Assembly (NCBI GenBank): GCA_963847945.1
Contig: CAWKBX010000001.1
Location: forward strand, 248,001-312,000
Source: JANMJD01 sp963847945
Lineage (GTDB): Bacteria > Actinomycetota > Acidimicrobiia > Acidimicrobiales > Ilumatobacteraceae
Direction: 5' to 3'
Length of the DNA stretch: 64,000 nucleotides
The notes under the pieces were generated by a model that saw only the letters and a program-made list of their open reading frames with translations, was not told the origin of the DNA and did not search any database. The position numbers were made by a program, and so were the translations under genes. Numbering within the stretch: the first letter of the stretch is position 1; each line of letters opens with the position of its first letter. Below are positions 8,332 to 18,074 of this stretch, piece after piece.

Positions 8332-9281
8332 CCAGCCCGTCTCCCTCGGCCTCGCCCTCGCCTGACGGGCAGCGGTTGAGTGACGCCCTGACCGTGTCGG
8401 GCTACAAGCTCGGCGCGTTGATCTCGCAGATTACCCCGGCGGGGGTCGGCCAAGGTATGGCATCCCTCGTCGGCGCGTCGATGACCCAGGCGATGCGTTC
8501 GAAACGATCAATGGTCGAACGCCATCAGCGCCGGGTGAATCCGCAGCTCGGCCGTATCGCGCTGAACCGCAAGGTGCACCAGGCATTCGAGTCGTACGCC
8601 CGCTATTACGTCGAAAGCTTCCGCCTCCCCGGCATGTCGGCTGCGGCCGTGAAGCGGGGGATGACATCGCAAGGCGTCGACGAGTACCTCGTTCCGGTCC
8701 TCGAATCCGGATCGGGAGCGATCATTGCCCTGCCCCATCTCGGCGGCTGGGAATGGGCCGGCCGGTGGTTCATCGAGCGCGGCTTTAAGATGTCGGTCGT
8801 GGTCGAGCCGTTGGCCAACAAAGAGGTCTTCGAGTGGTTCGTCGATCTGCGCCGCAAACTCGGGATGAACGTGATTCCCCTCGGGCCCGACGCCGCGTTG
8901 GCATGCTCCCGGGCGTTGAAAGATGGCCACGTGCTGGCATTGTTGTGCGACCGTGACATCCACGGCGGCGGCATCGAGGTCGACTTCTTCGGCGAGAAAA
9001 CCACCCTGCCGGCGGGCCCGGCGATGCTCGGCCTGCGCAACAACGTGCCGATCCTGCCGACCGCGGTCTACTACACCGACCGCACCACCGGCCACCTCGG
9101 CCTGATCATGCCGCCCGTCGACGCCACCCGCCACGGCGGCCTACGCGAAGACGTCAACCGAGTCACTCAACTGCTCGCCTACGACCTCGAAACGCTGATC
9201 CGCCGCGCCCCTGAACAATGGCACCTCTTCCAACCCAATTGGCCATCCGATCCCGGTTTCGCCCGGAGGCAGTTGCCGTGA
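8328..9281 (+). CDS. PatA-like phosphatidylinositol mannoside acyltransferase
   Basis: The 317-residue protein belongs to the LpxL/HtrB lysophospholipid acyltransferase family. The catalytic H-x4-(D/E) motif appears as HLGGWE near residue 137, followed by the conserved region RDIHGGGIEVDFFGE with PAGPAMLGLR, as in this family. In mycobacteria the gene after pgsA is patA, which acylates PIM1/PIM2 at the cytoplasmic face. The GTG start overlaps the pgsA stop as GTGA, implying coupled translation. The Ser/Pro-rich first dozen residues are unusual and may be poorly structured. A pimA-like gene lies 42 kb away at 50940, so substrates for this enzyme are probably made. Acyltransferase assignment is firm; the PIM substrate is inference. 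Confidence 0.8.
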   Translation: MTSPSPSASPSPDGQRLSDALTVSGYKLGALISQITPAGVGQGMASLVGASMTQAMRSKRSMVERHQRRVNPQLGRIALNRKVHQAFESYARYYVESFRLPGMSAAAVKRGMTSQGVDEYLVPVLESGSGAIIALPHLGGWEWAGRWFIERGFKMSVVVEPLANKEVFEWFVDLRRKLGMNVIPLGPDAALACSRALKDGHVLALLCDRDIHGGGIEVDFFGEKTTLPAGPAMLGLRNNVPILPTAVYYTDRTTGHLGLIMPPVDATRHGGLREDVNRVTQLLAYDLETLIRRAPEQWHLFQPNWPSDPGFARRQLP

Positions 9282-9591
9282 TCACCTCATCGTCCGAACT
9301 GTTGGATGGATGAACTGAGCGACAGGGAGGATCTATTTTTCCGTGGCATCAACGAAGGGGTCGTCAGTGAATCATCGACGTGTGTACGAGATCGGTGTTT
9401 CTACGCTGTCGTTGCAGTTCGGTGACCATCTGGATCGCTCTTGGTGGTCGGTTCATGGGTCCATGTGACGTCGAACACCACTGAACGTGTGACTGTAGGC
9501 ACTTGAACGACATTTTCTCTTGATCTTCTCAAGGTGGCTCTCTATGGTCCCGCCCGGGGGGAGCAAGGGGTGCTTTCCAAGGGGGTGCGTG
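9282..9591. other. Intergenic region of 310 bases
   Basis: No coding frame with sensible codon usage is visible here. It is more AT-rich than its surroundings in places (TCTATTTTTCC near 9331-9341, ACATTTTCTCTTG near 9511-9524). It should contain the promoter of the giant secreted-protein gene, but I cannot place a convincing -10. The AAGGGGG at 9579-9585 is its ribosome binding site. Confidence 0.5.
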
Positions 9592-12500
9592 GTGACACGG
9601 TTGATGCGGTCTACAGCGATAGCGGTCTTGTTCTCCGTCGGAGTAGTGGTGGCGGTGCCACCAGCGCGCGCCGAGGGCACTGGCGCGATCGACTCCGTCG
9701 CGATCGATGTCGGCGTCGGTTCGACGTTGGTGGTGTCGACGGGGCCGAACACTCTGGTTGTCACTTCCGATGTACCAATGGCCGATTCGGCCCTCGACCC
9801 GGCCGCGTACGCGGTGGTTCGAGCCGACGATCCGACCGCCACCCTGATGGTGCTCCGGGCAGTATTCGTTGGCACCGACCAGCGCGTCGTGGAACTGACG
9901 ACTGCTTCGCAGGAGGCCACCGCGTACACCTTGACGATCCCTCCAACTGCCGCAACCGATCGCGTTGGCACGCCAGGCTCCATCGGAGCCGACGCCGCGG
10001 CCGCCGTAGAAGCCGTGGACGATCCTGATGCTGCGGTCGCTGGACCGAGGATCGGGGTCGGATTCAACGGGGACGCCGGGAAAATCGCGGCTCGCGGCCG
10101 TCGACACGACCGCTCCCGTGGTCGTGGGTGCGGCCTCGTTGAATAGCACAACGGTGATCGTCTCGTTCAGCGAACCAATGGCGGCGATCACCGCGGCGAC
10201 CGACAATTTCGTGATCGGCCAGCAGAACGTGAACCCCGAGGCGGGCACGTTGGAAGTGAAGAAGGCCGAGTTCTACAACGGCAACCCATCGGTGGTGAAG
10301 CTGACCACCCTGTCGCAGAACGAGTTGATCTACCGGGTCAACGTCATTTACGGCACCGATCTCGACGGCAACGCCTTGGCTCCCACCGTGTCGAACGGTG
10401 ACCTGCTCGCCGACCCGCGCTCGGCGATCTTTCGTGGCACCGCGCCGACGGTGGGGGTCGATGGAGATGGTGACGGTCTCACCGACAACCTGGAGATGCG
10501 CGGTTGGCTGGTCACCGTCCATCTGATCGACGGCACCACCTCGACCCGGGGGGTGAGCTCGGACCCCGCCGTCGCCGACAGCGACGGCGACGGCCTCAAC
10601 GATGCTCAGGAAGCGAACCTGCGGCTCGATCCCCGCGCCGGCGACACCGACGACGATCAACTCCGCGACTACGCCGAGTTCAACGAGATCTACTCCAACG
10701 CGCTGGCACAGGACACCGACGGCGACACGCTCGACGACTTCCTCGAGTTCACATTCTTCCGCACCTCACCCCTATTCGCCGATACCGACGGTGACCAGAT
10801 CAACGACGATGAGGAGATCGCCGGCAACCGCAACCCGCGGGTCTCCGACCTGCCCCGGCCCGAGATCGAAGTCGGTTCCGTGGCACTACGGCTTGATGTC
10901 CGCTTCGCGGAGACCAACAATCGTGAGCGTCGCGACCTCGACACCAAGCAGGTCGCATCGAGCCTGATCAGTAGTGACACCAAGACCTTCACCCGCCAGG
11001 ACACGGTCAATGTCGAGGCTCACTTCGACATCGGAACCAAAGACGGTGTGACCGGCACCGAGCTCTATGCCCGAGGCGGGGTGTCGGTGGGCTACACGTT
11101 CCAGCAGACCGCCGAATCAGAGGTGGCAACCACGCAGGCGTACGAGCGATCACTGACGACCGACCGCGAGGTGACCCAGGGCTTCACCGTCGAACGTCAG
11201 ATCCAGGCGGCGACGATGCAGGTCGCAGTCAGCCTCCGCAACGTCAGTACACTTGCCTTCCGGCTCAAGAACGTGCAGGTCACGGCCTTTATTCAAGACC
11301 CGAGGGATCACAGTCGACTGACACCGGTGGCGACGCTGACCCCCGACGACGAGCCCGCCGACGGGTTTGCCCTCGGCCCACTGGTCACCAATCGGGGGCC
11401 GTTCATCTTCTCGAACACGTCAATCATTCCCGAACTGGTCGAGGCCCTGATGGCGAACTCGAGTGGGCTCGTGTTCCGCATCGCCAACTACGACATCATC
11501 GATGAGGCCGGCCGAAACTTCGCCTTCTCGAGTCGAGCGGTTGTCGAGCGGACGTCGCGGTTAGTGATCGACTTCGGCGGGGCGCGCAGCCTGCGGGCTC
11601 AGGTGACGGGTACCCCGATCGACGAGAACCAGCCCGGTGACGAGACCGAGATTCACCGGGTGACGACGAGCAACGGCCGGGCGATCGCCGACACCAACGG
11701 TGACGGGCGCGTCGACCTCGCCGCCCGCGAACTCTTCGATACCGATGGCAGCTCGCGGGGCTTCGACAGCAACGGCGACGGAGCGATTACCGGCGCGACG
11801 CCGGCGTTCCTGGGGCTGGCCTGGTCGCCCGATGGCAAGACGTTGGCGACGGCAAGTGACGATCGAGCGGTTCGACTATGGGACGCGGCGACCGGCACGC
11901 TGCGGCGTACGCTCACCGGGCATACCGGAGCGGTCACCTCCGTGGCGTGGTCGCCGAACGGCACCACCCTGGCGACCGTCAGTTCCGATGCGACGGTGCG
12001 GTTGTGGAACGCGGCAAATGGCCAGTTGATCCGCACGATGACCGGGCATGTCGGCGGGGTCACCGCGGTGGCTTGGTCGCCCGACAGCACGCAGGTGGCG
12101 TCGGCCGGAGCCGATCAGACGGTCCGTTTGTGGGCAGTCGCCGCCGGAGTGTCGTCGCGCACCATCCAAGGGCATACCGCTGTGGTCACGGGTGTCGCCT
12201 GGTCTCCCGACGGCACCGCGCTGGCCACGACCAGCGCGGATCTCACGGCCAGGTTGTGGAATTCGGTCACCGGAGACCCGATCCGCACCCTGTCGGGTCA
12301 TACCGGGTCGGTGACCGGCGTTGCCTGGTCGCCCGACAGCAAGACGCTGGCGACAACCAGCGATGACCAGACCGCTCGGCTGTGGACCGTGCTCACCGGC
12401 GTGAGCGTCCGAACCCTTCGGGGTCACACCGCGGCGGTGACCTCCGTCGGGTGGTCGGCCGATGGCAAGACCCTCGCCACGGCGAGCGCCGATCGCTCCG

Positions 12501-14887
12501 CCCGGCTGTGGAACCCGGTGACCGGCACCTCGATCCGGGCGCTGAGCAGCCATGCTGCGTCGGTGCATGCGGTGGCGTGGGCCCCCGACGGGCTTACCCT
12601 GGCAACGGCGACCACCGCGACACCGGCCGACGACAAGACGGTTCGTCTGTGGGATCCGCTCACCGGGCGGACCACAAGGAGCCTGGTCGGCCTGCCCGAC
12701 AACATTCACGTTGCCGACACCCGCGTGGCGTTCGACGGTGTCGGCCGCGAGGTGGGTATCAGCCTGCATCAGGCCCTCGCCGCAGTCGGCCTCACCCGCT
12801 ACGACGAGCCGACGACGCCGACCGCGGTACTGAGCGATGAGCAGATCTTGAACAGCTACTCGACGATCATGGTCGATGGACGCGAGAAGATCTACCGCAT
12901 TCGCGGGGTGGCCAATGACGCGTCGAACAAGACGTGGGAGATCCTCACTCCACTCGGCGTCAGTCGGACGAGCACCCTCGACGGCATGATTCTCAAGGCG
13001 AATTCGCCGGTGAGTCTCAACTTCGTCCAGGATCTCGACAATGACGGATTGACGGCCGACGTCGAGTTCCTGCTGCGGACATCGGACGTCCGCCTCGATA
13101 CCGACGGCGACACGCTCGACGACCGATACGAATCGTTGGTCGGTTGGACGGTGAGCACGCCGCAGCGCTCCTACAAGGTCTGGTCGTCGCCGAATCGGGC
13201 TGACTCGAACTTCGACGACCCGCTGGTCGATCCCGACAACCGCTACGACGGGTCGGATCTGTTCGCTGCGCCGGCCGGCTGGGACGACCGCAACGCCAAT
13301 GGATTGCGCGACCCGCTGGGAGAGGTGTCGCAGCTCCAGACCGTTCCACCCGACTACGTGCTCGATCCGATCCGTCGCGACACCGACGCCGACGGGATCA
13401 CCGATGCCGTCGAGCTGGTCGGGTTCACGGTCGAGGGAATCGACCGGCTGATCAGCACCGACCCGGTGAAACCCGACACCGATGGCGACACGTTCCTCGA
13501 CGGCTTCGAGCAACTCGTCGGCCTCGACCCGACCGATCCAAACGACAAGGACACTGACGGTGATGGCCTGCCCGACCCGGTGGAGAACAAAGGCTGGGAC
13601 GTCAAGTTCTTTACCATCAGTGCCGCTGCGCATACCCAGGGCACCGAGTCGGTCACTGCAGCGGTGGCGTCGCTGAACAACGACGTCGACTCCGACGACG
13701 ATGGGCTGACCGACTTCGAGGAGTTCTTCCTGGTTACCAACCCTCGCTCGGGTGACACTGATGGTGACGGATTGGGCGACATCACCGAGATGAAGGGATT
13801 CACGCTCCCACACAAGGTCGGTGGCGATGACCTCGGCATCATCACGACTCGTCCGCTCGATGCCGATACCGACAACGACAAGCGCTCCGACGGGGCCGAG
13901 GCGGAGATGATCGATGTCGAGACGGCCCGCTGGGTCGTGCGGGCTGAGGGGGAAGCACCTCGCCAGGTGTTCAGCAACCCGCTGATCGCCGATGCCGACT
14001 TCGACTCGTTGGTCGATGGTGCGGAGTTCTCCGCCGGTACCGATCCGGGCAACGGGAACACCGACGGCGACCGGCGACCCGACGACATCGAGGTGAACAT
14101 CGGCACCAATCCGCTGGCCAAGGACCTGCGGGTGACGGTGGTCGCCGAAGCGATCGACATCTCGCCCCTGAGGTTGTTGAGCTATGACCTCTCGGCCCGG
14201 GGCCCCGACAAGAGCGGGGTCGCCGGCCTCAGCCCGGGCCTGTTGCCGGTAGCAACCGGGACCGCCGACGAGTCGGCCATCGGCCGCGTGCAGCTCACTC
14301 AGAACGGGGCATATGTCGCCAAGGTGCGCTTCCGCTACACACTGAACGGTGTTGTCGTCGACTCGTCGGAATCGGCCGACATCCTCGCGGGCCAGACGGT
14401 GACCGTTGATCCCGGGAGACTCGGAGTCCCCGACGGTGTGAATGTGTTGCCGATCATGCGAGCCGTTGCCGGTAACACGCTGGGGGCGGCACGAGAGTTC
14501 TCATACCGCCAGTCCAGTCAGGGAGTTGCCCGGTTCACCAGTGGCGGAACGACGCTGATCGGGACATCGTTCAACTTGGACGGCATCGACGCGGGCATTG
14601 TCAAGCCTCAAGATTTGCCGTTGTCGTCGCGTTCGAGAACGTTCGGTGTCGCCGAGGGGCAGCGGTTCGCGATCGAAGGCCGAGTCGTCGCAATCGGCGG
14701 CGCAACGGTGTACCTCGGCGGCCTTGAAGGGACCTTGGCCAGCAGGGACACCTCGGCTGGGGCTACCACGGTTCGACCGGTGTTCTCGTGGGATCAGGTC
14801 GCCGACAAGTTCATCGAGAACTACTACTTCACCACGAGCGTCAACGGCGTCTCCGTCAAACTTAGGTTCTACTTCATCATTGACTGA
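9592..14887 (+). CDS. Giant secreted protein: TSP3 Ca2+ repeats, protective-antigen-like region, WD40 propeller (frame change near 10080)
   Basis: This is read as one gene of about 1760 residues with one frame change near 10080 (run GGGAAAA; one extra base). The GTG at 9592 follows AAGGGGG by six bases and opens a signal peptide (RLMRSTAIAVLFSVGVVVAV, then ARA). Two beta-sandwich 'SEPM' domains follow (to about 10430), then calcium-binding DxDGDGxxD repeats of thrombospondin type 3 (10455-10850). A Ser/Thr-rich segment of alternating polarity (10900-11600) resembles the heptamer/pore domain of anthrax protective antigen. Then come a seven-blade WD40 propeller (11816-12697), a segment with ISLHQALAAVGL, more DxDGD repeats (13030-14125) and a beta-rich C-terminus. 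No catalytic motif is seen. It may be a pore or surface protein; the function is not known. Confidence 0.7.
11816..12697 (+). repeat. Seven WD40 blades encoded as 126-bp units
   Basis: The codons for the VAWSPDG strand recur at 11816, 11942, 12068, 12194, 12320, 12446 and 12572, exactly 126 bases apart. Each 42-residue unit reads VAWSPDGxxLATxSxDxTxRLWxxxTG with a GH (or SH) dipeptide before the next blade. The seventh has a short insertion (TATTATPADDK). Seven blades are enough to close one beta-propeller. Confidence 0.9.
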
Positions 14888-14932
14888 CAGTGACGACACC
14901 CCGCATTACGAGGGACTTCGCTGTGCAGGCAA

Positions 14933-14938
14933 TAGGGT
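14933..14938 (+). promoter_or_regulatory. Leaderless -10 element of DEAD-box helicase gene
   Basis: TAGGGT lies six bases upstream of the GTG start at 14945. No Shine-Dalgarno sequence is present between them. Confidence 0.5.
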
Positions 14939-14944
14939 GCTCGC

Positions 14945-16720
14945 GTGAATTCTGAAGATAACACCCCCGGTTTCGATGGGCTTGGGCTGCGGCCCGAGCT
15001 GTTGGGGGCGTTGATCACCCTCGGATACGAAGAGCCGACGCCCATCCAGCGCGAGACGATCCCTGTGCTGCTCGAAGGCCACGATCTCGTCGGCCAGGCG
15101 GCGACGGGTACCGGCAAGACCGCAGCGTTCGCGCTGCCCATCCTGCAGATGCTCCCCGAGCGCGGCAGCGAGGTGTACCCGATCGCCCTCGTGCTCGTCC
15201 CCACCCGTGAGCTCGCCGTGCAGGTCTCCGAAGCGATCTACAAGTACGGCAAGGACCTTGGCGTCAAGGTCCTGCCGATCTACGGCGGCCAGCCGATCTT
15301 TCGCCAGCTCAAGGCGCTTTCCGAGGGCGTCCACGTCGTCGTCGCCACCCCGGGCCGGGCGCTCGACCACATCTCTCGCAACACGCTGCCGCTCGATCAG
15401 GTGAAGATCGTCGTGCTCGACGAGGCCGACGAGATGCTCGACATGGGCTTCGCCGAAGATATCGAGGAGATCCTCAAGTCCACGCCGGCCAAGCGTCAGA
15501 CGGTGCTGTTCTCCGCCACGATGCCGCCGCGGATCGCCGGCATCGCCAAGCGCCACCTGCACAACCCGATGAAGATCCAGACCGGTCTCGGCGATGCCCA
15601 CACGGGCAAGACCCCTCGGGTCAAGGAGAGCGCCTACATCGTGTTGCGCTCGCACAAGCCGGCCGCGCTCGGCCGCATCCTCGACGTCGAGGCCCCGGCC
15701 GCAGCGATCGTGTTCTGCCGGACCCGCGGTGAGGTCGATCAACTGACCGAGACCATGAATGGCCGTGGATACCGCGCCGAGGCATTGCACGGTGGGATGA
15801 GCCAGGAGCAGCGCGACAAGGTGATGAACCGCCTCCGCGCCGGCCACGCCGACCTGCTGCTCGCCACCGACGTTGCCGCTCGCGGCCTCGACATCGACCA
15901 GCTCACCCACGTCTTCAACTACGACGTCCCGTCGGCCCCCGAGGCCTACGTGCACCGCATCGGCCGGGTTGGCCGCGCCGGACGGTCGGGCGTGGCGATC
16001 ACCCTCGCCGAGCCCCGTGAGCAGCGGCTGCTCGCCAACATCGAGCGGCTGACGAAGCACAAGATCCCGATCGAGAAGGTGCCGTCGATCGCCGACCTAC
16101 GCGCCCGCCAGATCGAGATCACCCTGAACACGTTCCGCGACGCCCTCAAGGCCGACGATCTCGACGACTATCACAAGGTGGTCGACACGCTGTTGGAAGA
16201 GTTCGACCCCCGCCAGGTTGCCCTCGCCGGCATCAAGCTGGCTCACCTGGCCAGCGGTGCGGTGGTCGACGAGCAGGAGATCCCCGAGGTCCGTCCCCGC
16301 GTCGAGCGGGATGGACCCGGCGGCAAGGTCGATCGTGAAGGTCGTCCGGTGAAGGGCAAGGGTGCCTTCGACAAGGCCGCGGCCCGGCCCCGTAGCGGTG
16401 ACACCGTGCTGTTGTTCATTGGCTCCGGTAAGAAGGACGGCATCCGCCCGGGCGACTTGGTCGGCGCGATCGCCAACGAAACGCACCTGTCCGGTGCTCA
16501 GATCGGCCCGATCAAGGTGGCCGAGAAGTTCTCGACCGTCGGCGTGCCGAAGGAAGACGTCGAGTCGGTGATCAAGGCCCTCAAGCAGACCACACTGAAG
16601 GGTCAGCGTGTGTCGGTGCGACTCTTCACCGAAGATGGCGACAACAGCGATCGCCCGCCGCGGTACACCCCGAGCCGGCCTTCGACTCGCTCGACGGCGA
16701 TCAGCCGCCGCCCGAAGTAG
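14945..16720 (+). CDS. deaD: DEAD-box ATP-dependent RNA helicase (DeaD/CsdA type)
   Basis: The 591-residue protein unwinds RNA using ATP. All core motifs are present: Q motif (GYEEPTPIQ), Walker A (AATGTGKT), PTRELA, DEAD box (VLDEADEMLDMGF), SAT (FSATMP), and HRIGRVGRAG in the second RecA domain. The C-terminal part contains a DbpA-type RNA-binding domain (about residues 490-570: VLLFIGSGKKDGIRPGDLVGAI). This domain order is that of DeaD/CsdA proteins, which help ribosome assembly and mRNA turnover, often in the cold. It starts with GTG behind a leaderless promoter and ends nine bases before a convergent gene. The tail after residue 570 is basic and Ser/Arg-rich. Confidence 0.93.
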   Translation: MNSEDNTPGFDGLGLRPELLGALITLGYEEPTPIQRETIPVLLEGHDLVGQAATGTGKTAAFALPILQMLPERGSEVYPIALVLVPTRELAVQVSEAIYKYGKDLGVKVLPIYGGQPIFRQLKALSEGVHVVVATPGRALDHISRNTLPLDQVKIVVLDEADEMLDMGFAEDIEEILKSTPAKRQTVLFSATMPPRIAGIAKRHLHNPMKIQTGLGDAHTGKTPRVKESAYIVLRSHKPAALGRILDVEAPAAAIVFCRTRGEVDQLTETMNGRGYRAEALHGGMSQEQRDKVMNRLRAGHADLLLATDVAARGLDIDQLTHVFNYDVPSAPEAYVHRIGRVGRAGRSGVAITLAEPREQRLLANIERLTKHKIPIEKVPSIADLRARQIEITLNTFRDALKADDLDDYHKVVDTLLEEFDPRQVALAGIKLAHLASGAVVDEQEIPEVRPRVERDGPGGKVDREGRPVKGKGAFDKAAARPRSGDTVLLFIGSGKKDGIRPGDLVGAIANETHLSGAQIGPIKVAEKFSTVGVPKEDVESVIKALKQTTLKGQRVSVRLFTEDGDNSDRPPRYTPSRPSTRSTAISRRPK

Positions 16721-16729
16721 CGCCGAAGG

Positions 16730-17977
16730 TCAGTTCGCCGGACCGTTGAGATCCCACGGTGTCACGGTCTCAAATCCGGCGTAGGTGATCGCCTGATTGC
16801 CGGGCGTCGTGATCGTCGAGCCGGTGTCGACGGCGAGGCTCGGCGGACCGTCAACCGGCACGCTGAGCTTGTCGGTGCCCGGCCCGCCCAGGACTGTCGC
16901 CGTCATCGTCGGACTCGACCAGACGTACAGCTTGTCGGCGCCCCCGCTCATCCGCATCGTGATCGTGGTGATCTCGTTGAAGTTGAGCCGCCATTTGAAC
17001 AGTGGGTCGGTGCGTATCTGGCGAACTGCAAGCCCTTCGCCCAGGCCGGTCAGCGACCACGTTCCGGGGGTGAGGATCTCAAGGTCGACGTCGTCGTTGG
17101 GCTGACCCGACACGATGCCCTCGACGAGTAGGGGTGACGCGTCGAACGTCACCTTCCACCGAAAGTGATCGACTTCGGGGGAGACATCACCGGCATCGTC
17201 GAGGTTGTTGCCGATGATCGTGTCGCTGCCGCCCCCGCCGCCGAGTCGGTCGATACCGACCCGCAGATCGAAGCCGTCACCGTCGACGATGTCGTCGCCG
17301 TTGCCACCCAATACCTCGTCGTCACCCGGGCCGCCCTGCATGCGGTCGTTGCCGTCGTTGCCATTGAGCAGGTCGTTGTTCGGCCCGCCGATCATCCGGT
17401 CGTTGCCGGCACCGCCATGCATCGTGTTGCGGCCATCGCGGATGCACCCGACCAGCCCGACGCATCCCTCAAGGCGATCGTCGCCACCGTCGCCGCTGAG
17501 GATGTCGACGCCGTCGTCGCCGCCGAGTACGTCGTTGCCACCATTTCCCTTGACCTGGTCGTTGCCGGCTCCGGCGCGCACCTGATCGTTGCCGTCGCCG
17601 AGCGTCACGATCTCGTTCAACGAGCCGCCGAATACCTGGTCCGCGCCGGCCTTGGTGTTGACGAACAGCTTGGGGAGCGACGGGAAGTCAGCCGGGAGCA
17701 GGCCGGTCAAGGTGAAGTAGTCGTTGGCGGCTGATCCGTTGATCGTCATCTTGGTCAGCGGTTGACATGCCGCCGTCGTCACGAGATCTGGGCCGATCCA
17801 CACGAGGCCGCCTTGGCATCGTGGCGCTATCGGCTCGCCCGAGGTGACGGAGATCACGAGCGTGGCCCCACCGTCGCTGACTTCCCATGATCGGGTTGCG
17901 AAAGCGGCTGTGGGCCGCGTAACACCGATGATCGTGGCCACGATGGCCCCAACTACGCACAGACCCCGCCGAGTCAC
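16730..17977 (-). CDS. Secreted RTX-like calcium-binding repeat protein
   Basis: The 415-residue product starts with a signal peptide (GLCVVGAIVATIIGV, ending AAFA). Between residues 130 and 260 it carries a run of GGxGNDxxxG nonapeptides such as GGAGNDRMIGGPNNDLLNG, the hemolysin-type calcium-binding signature. The rest is beta-rich and has no recognised enzyme motif. The GTG start follows GGAGGG by seven bases. It is transcribed away from the GH17 gene (divergent, 97-base gap) and converges with the helicase gene. The protein at the left edge of the window is of the same kind. It is probably a Ca2+-stabilised extracellular or surface protein. Confidence 0.85.
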   Translation of the reverse strand: MTRRGLCVVGAIVATIIGVTRPTAAFATRSWEVSDGGATLVISVTSGEPIAPRCQGGLVWIGPDLVTTAACQPLTKMTINGSAANDYFTLTGLLPADFPSLPKLFVNTKAGADQVFGGSLNEIVTLGDGNDQVRAGAGNDQVKGNGGNDVLGGDDGVDILSGDGGDDRLEGCVGLVGCIRDGRNTMHGGAGNDRMIGGPNNDLLNGNDGNDRMQGGPGDDEVLGGNGDDIVDGDGFDLRVGIDRLGGGGGSDTIIGNNLDDAGDVSPEVDHFRWKVTFDASPLLVEGIVSGQPNDDVDLEILTPGTWSLTGLGEGLAVRQIRTDPLFKWRLNFNEITTITMRMSGGADKLYVWSSPTMTATVLGGPGTDKLSVPVDGPPSLAVDTGSTITTPGNQAITYAGFETVTPWDLNGPAN

Positions 17978-18061
17978 GAATAAACCCTCCGTCTGGTGTT
18001 TCAGAACTTCTCAGAGTGTAGAACGAATACCCTCCGTGGGCAACCGGGAATTTAGTCTTGT

Positions 18062-18067
18062 TAGGCT
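18062..18067 (+). promoter_or_regulatory. Leaderless -10 element of GH17 gene
   Basis: TAGGCT lies seven bases before the ATG at 18075. This spacing and the lack of a Shine-Dalgarno sequence fix the start at 18075 instead of further upstream. Confidence 0.55.
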
Positions 18068-18074
18068 CCGCGTC

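Noticed and set aside
10070..10095. Programmed +1 frameshift in the giant secreted-protein gene
   Set aside because: GGGAAAA resembles a slippery site, but similar breaks occur in many unrelated genes of the window and no stimulating structure or rare codon was seen. A sequencing indel is the simpler cause.
11876..13813. A 645-codon open frame on the minus strand opposite the WD40/TSP3 gene
   Set aside because: High GC content and regular repeats keep the opposite strand open. The product is low-complexity (Arg, Gly, Asp, His rich), has no recognisable domain, and the plus strand is clearly coding.
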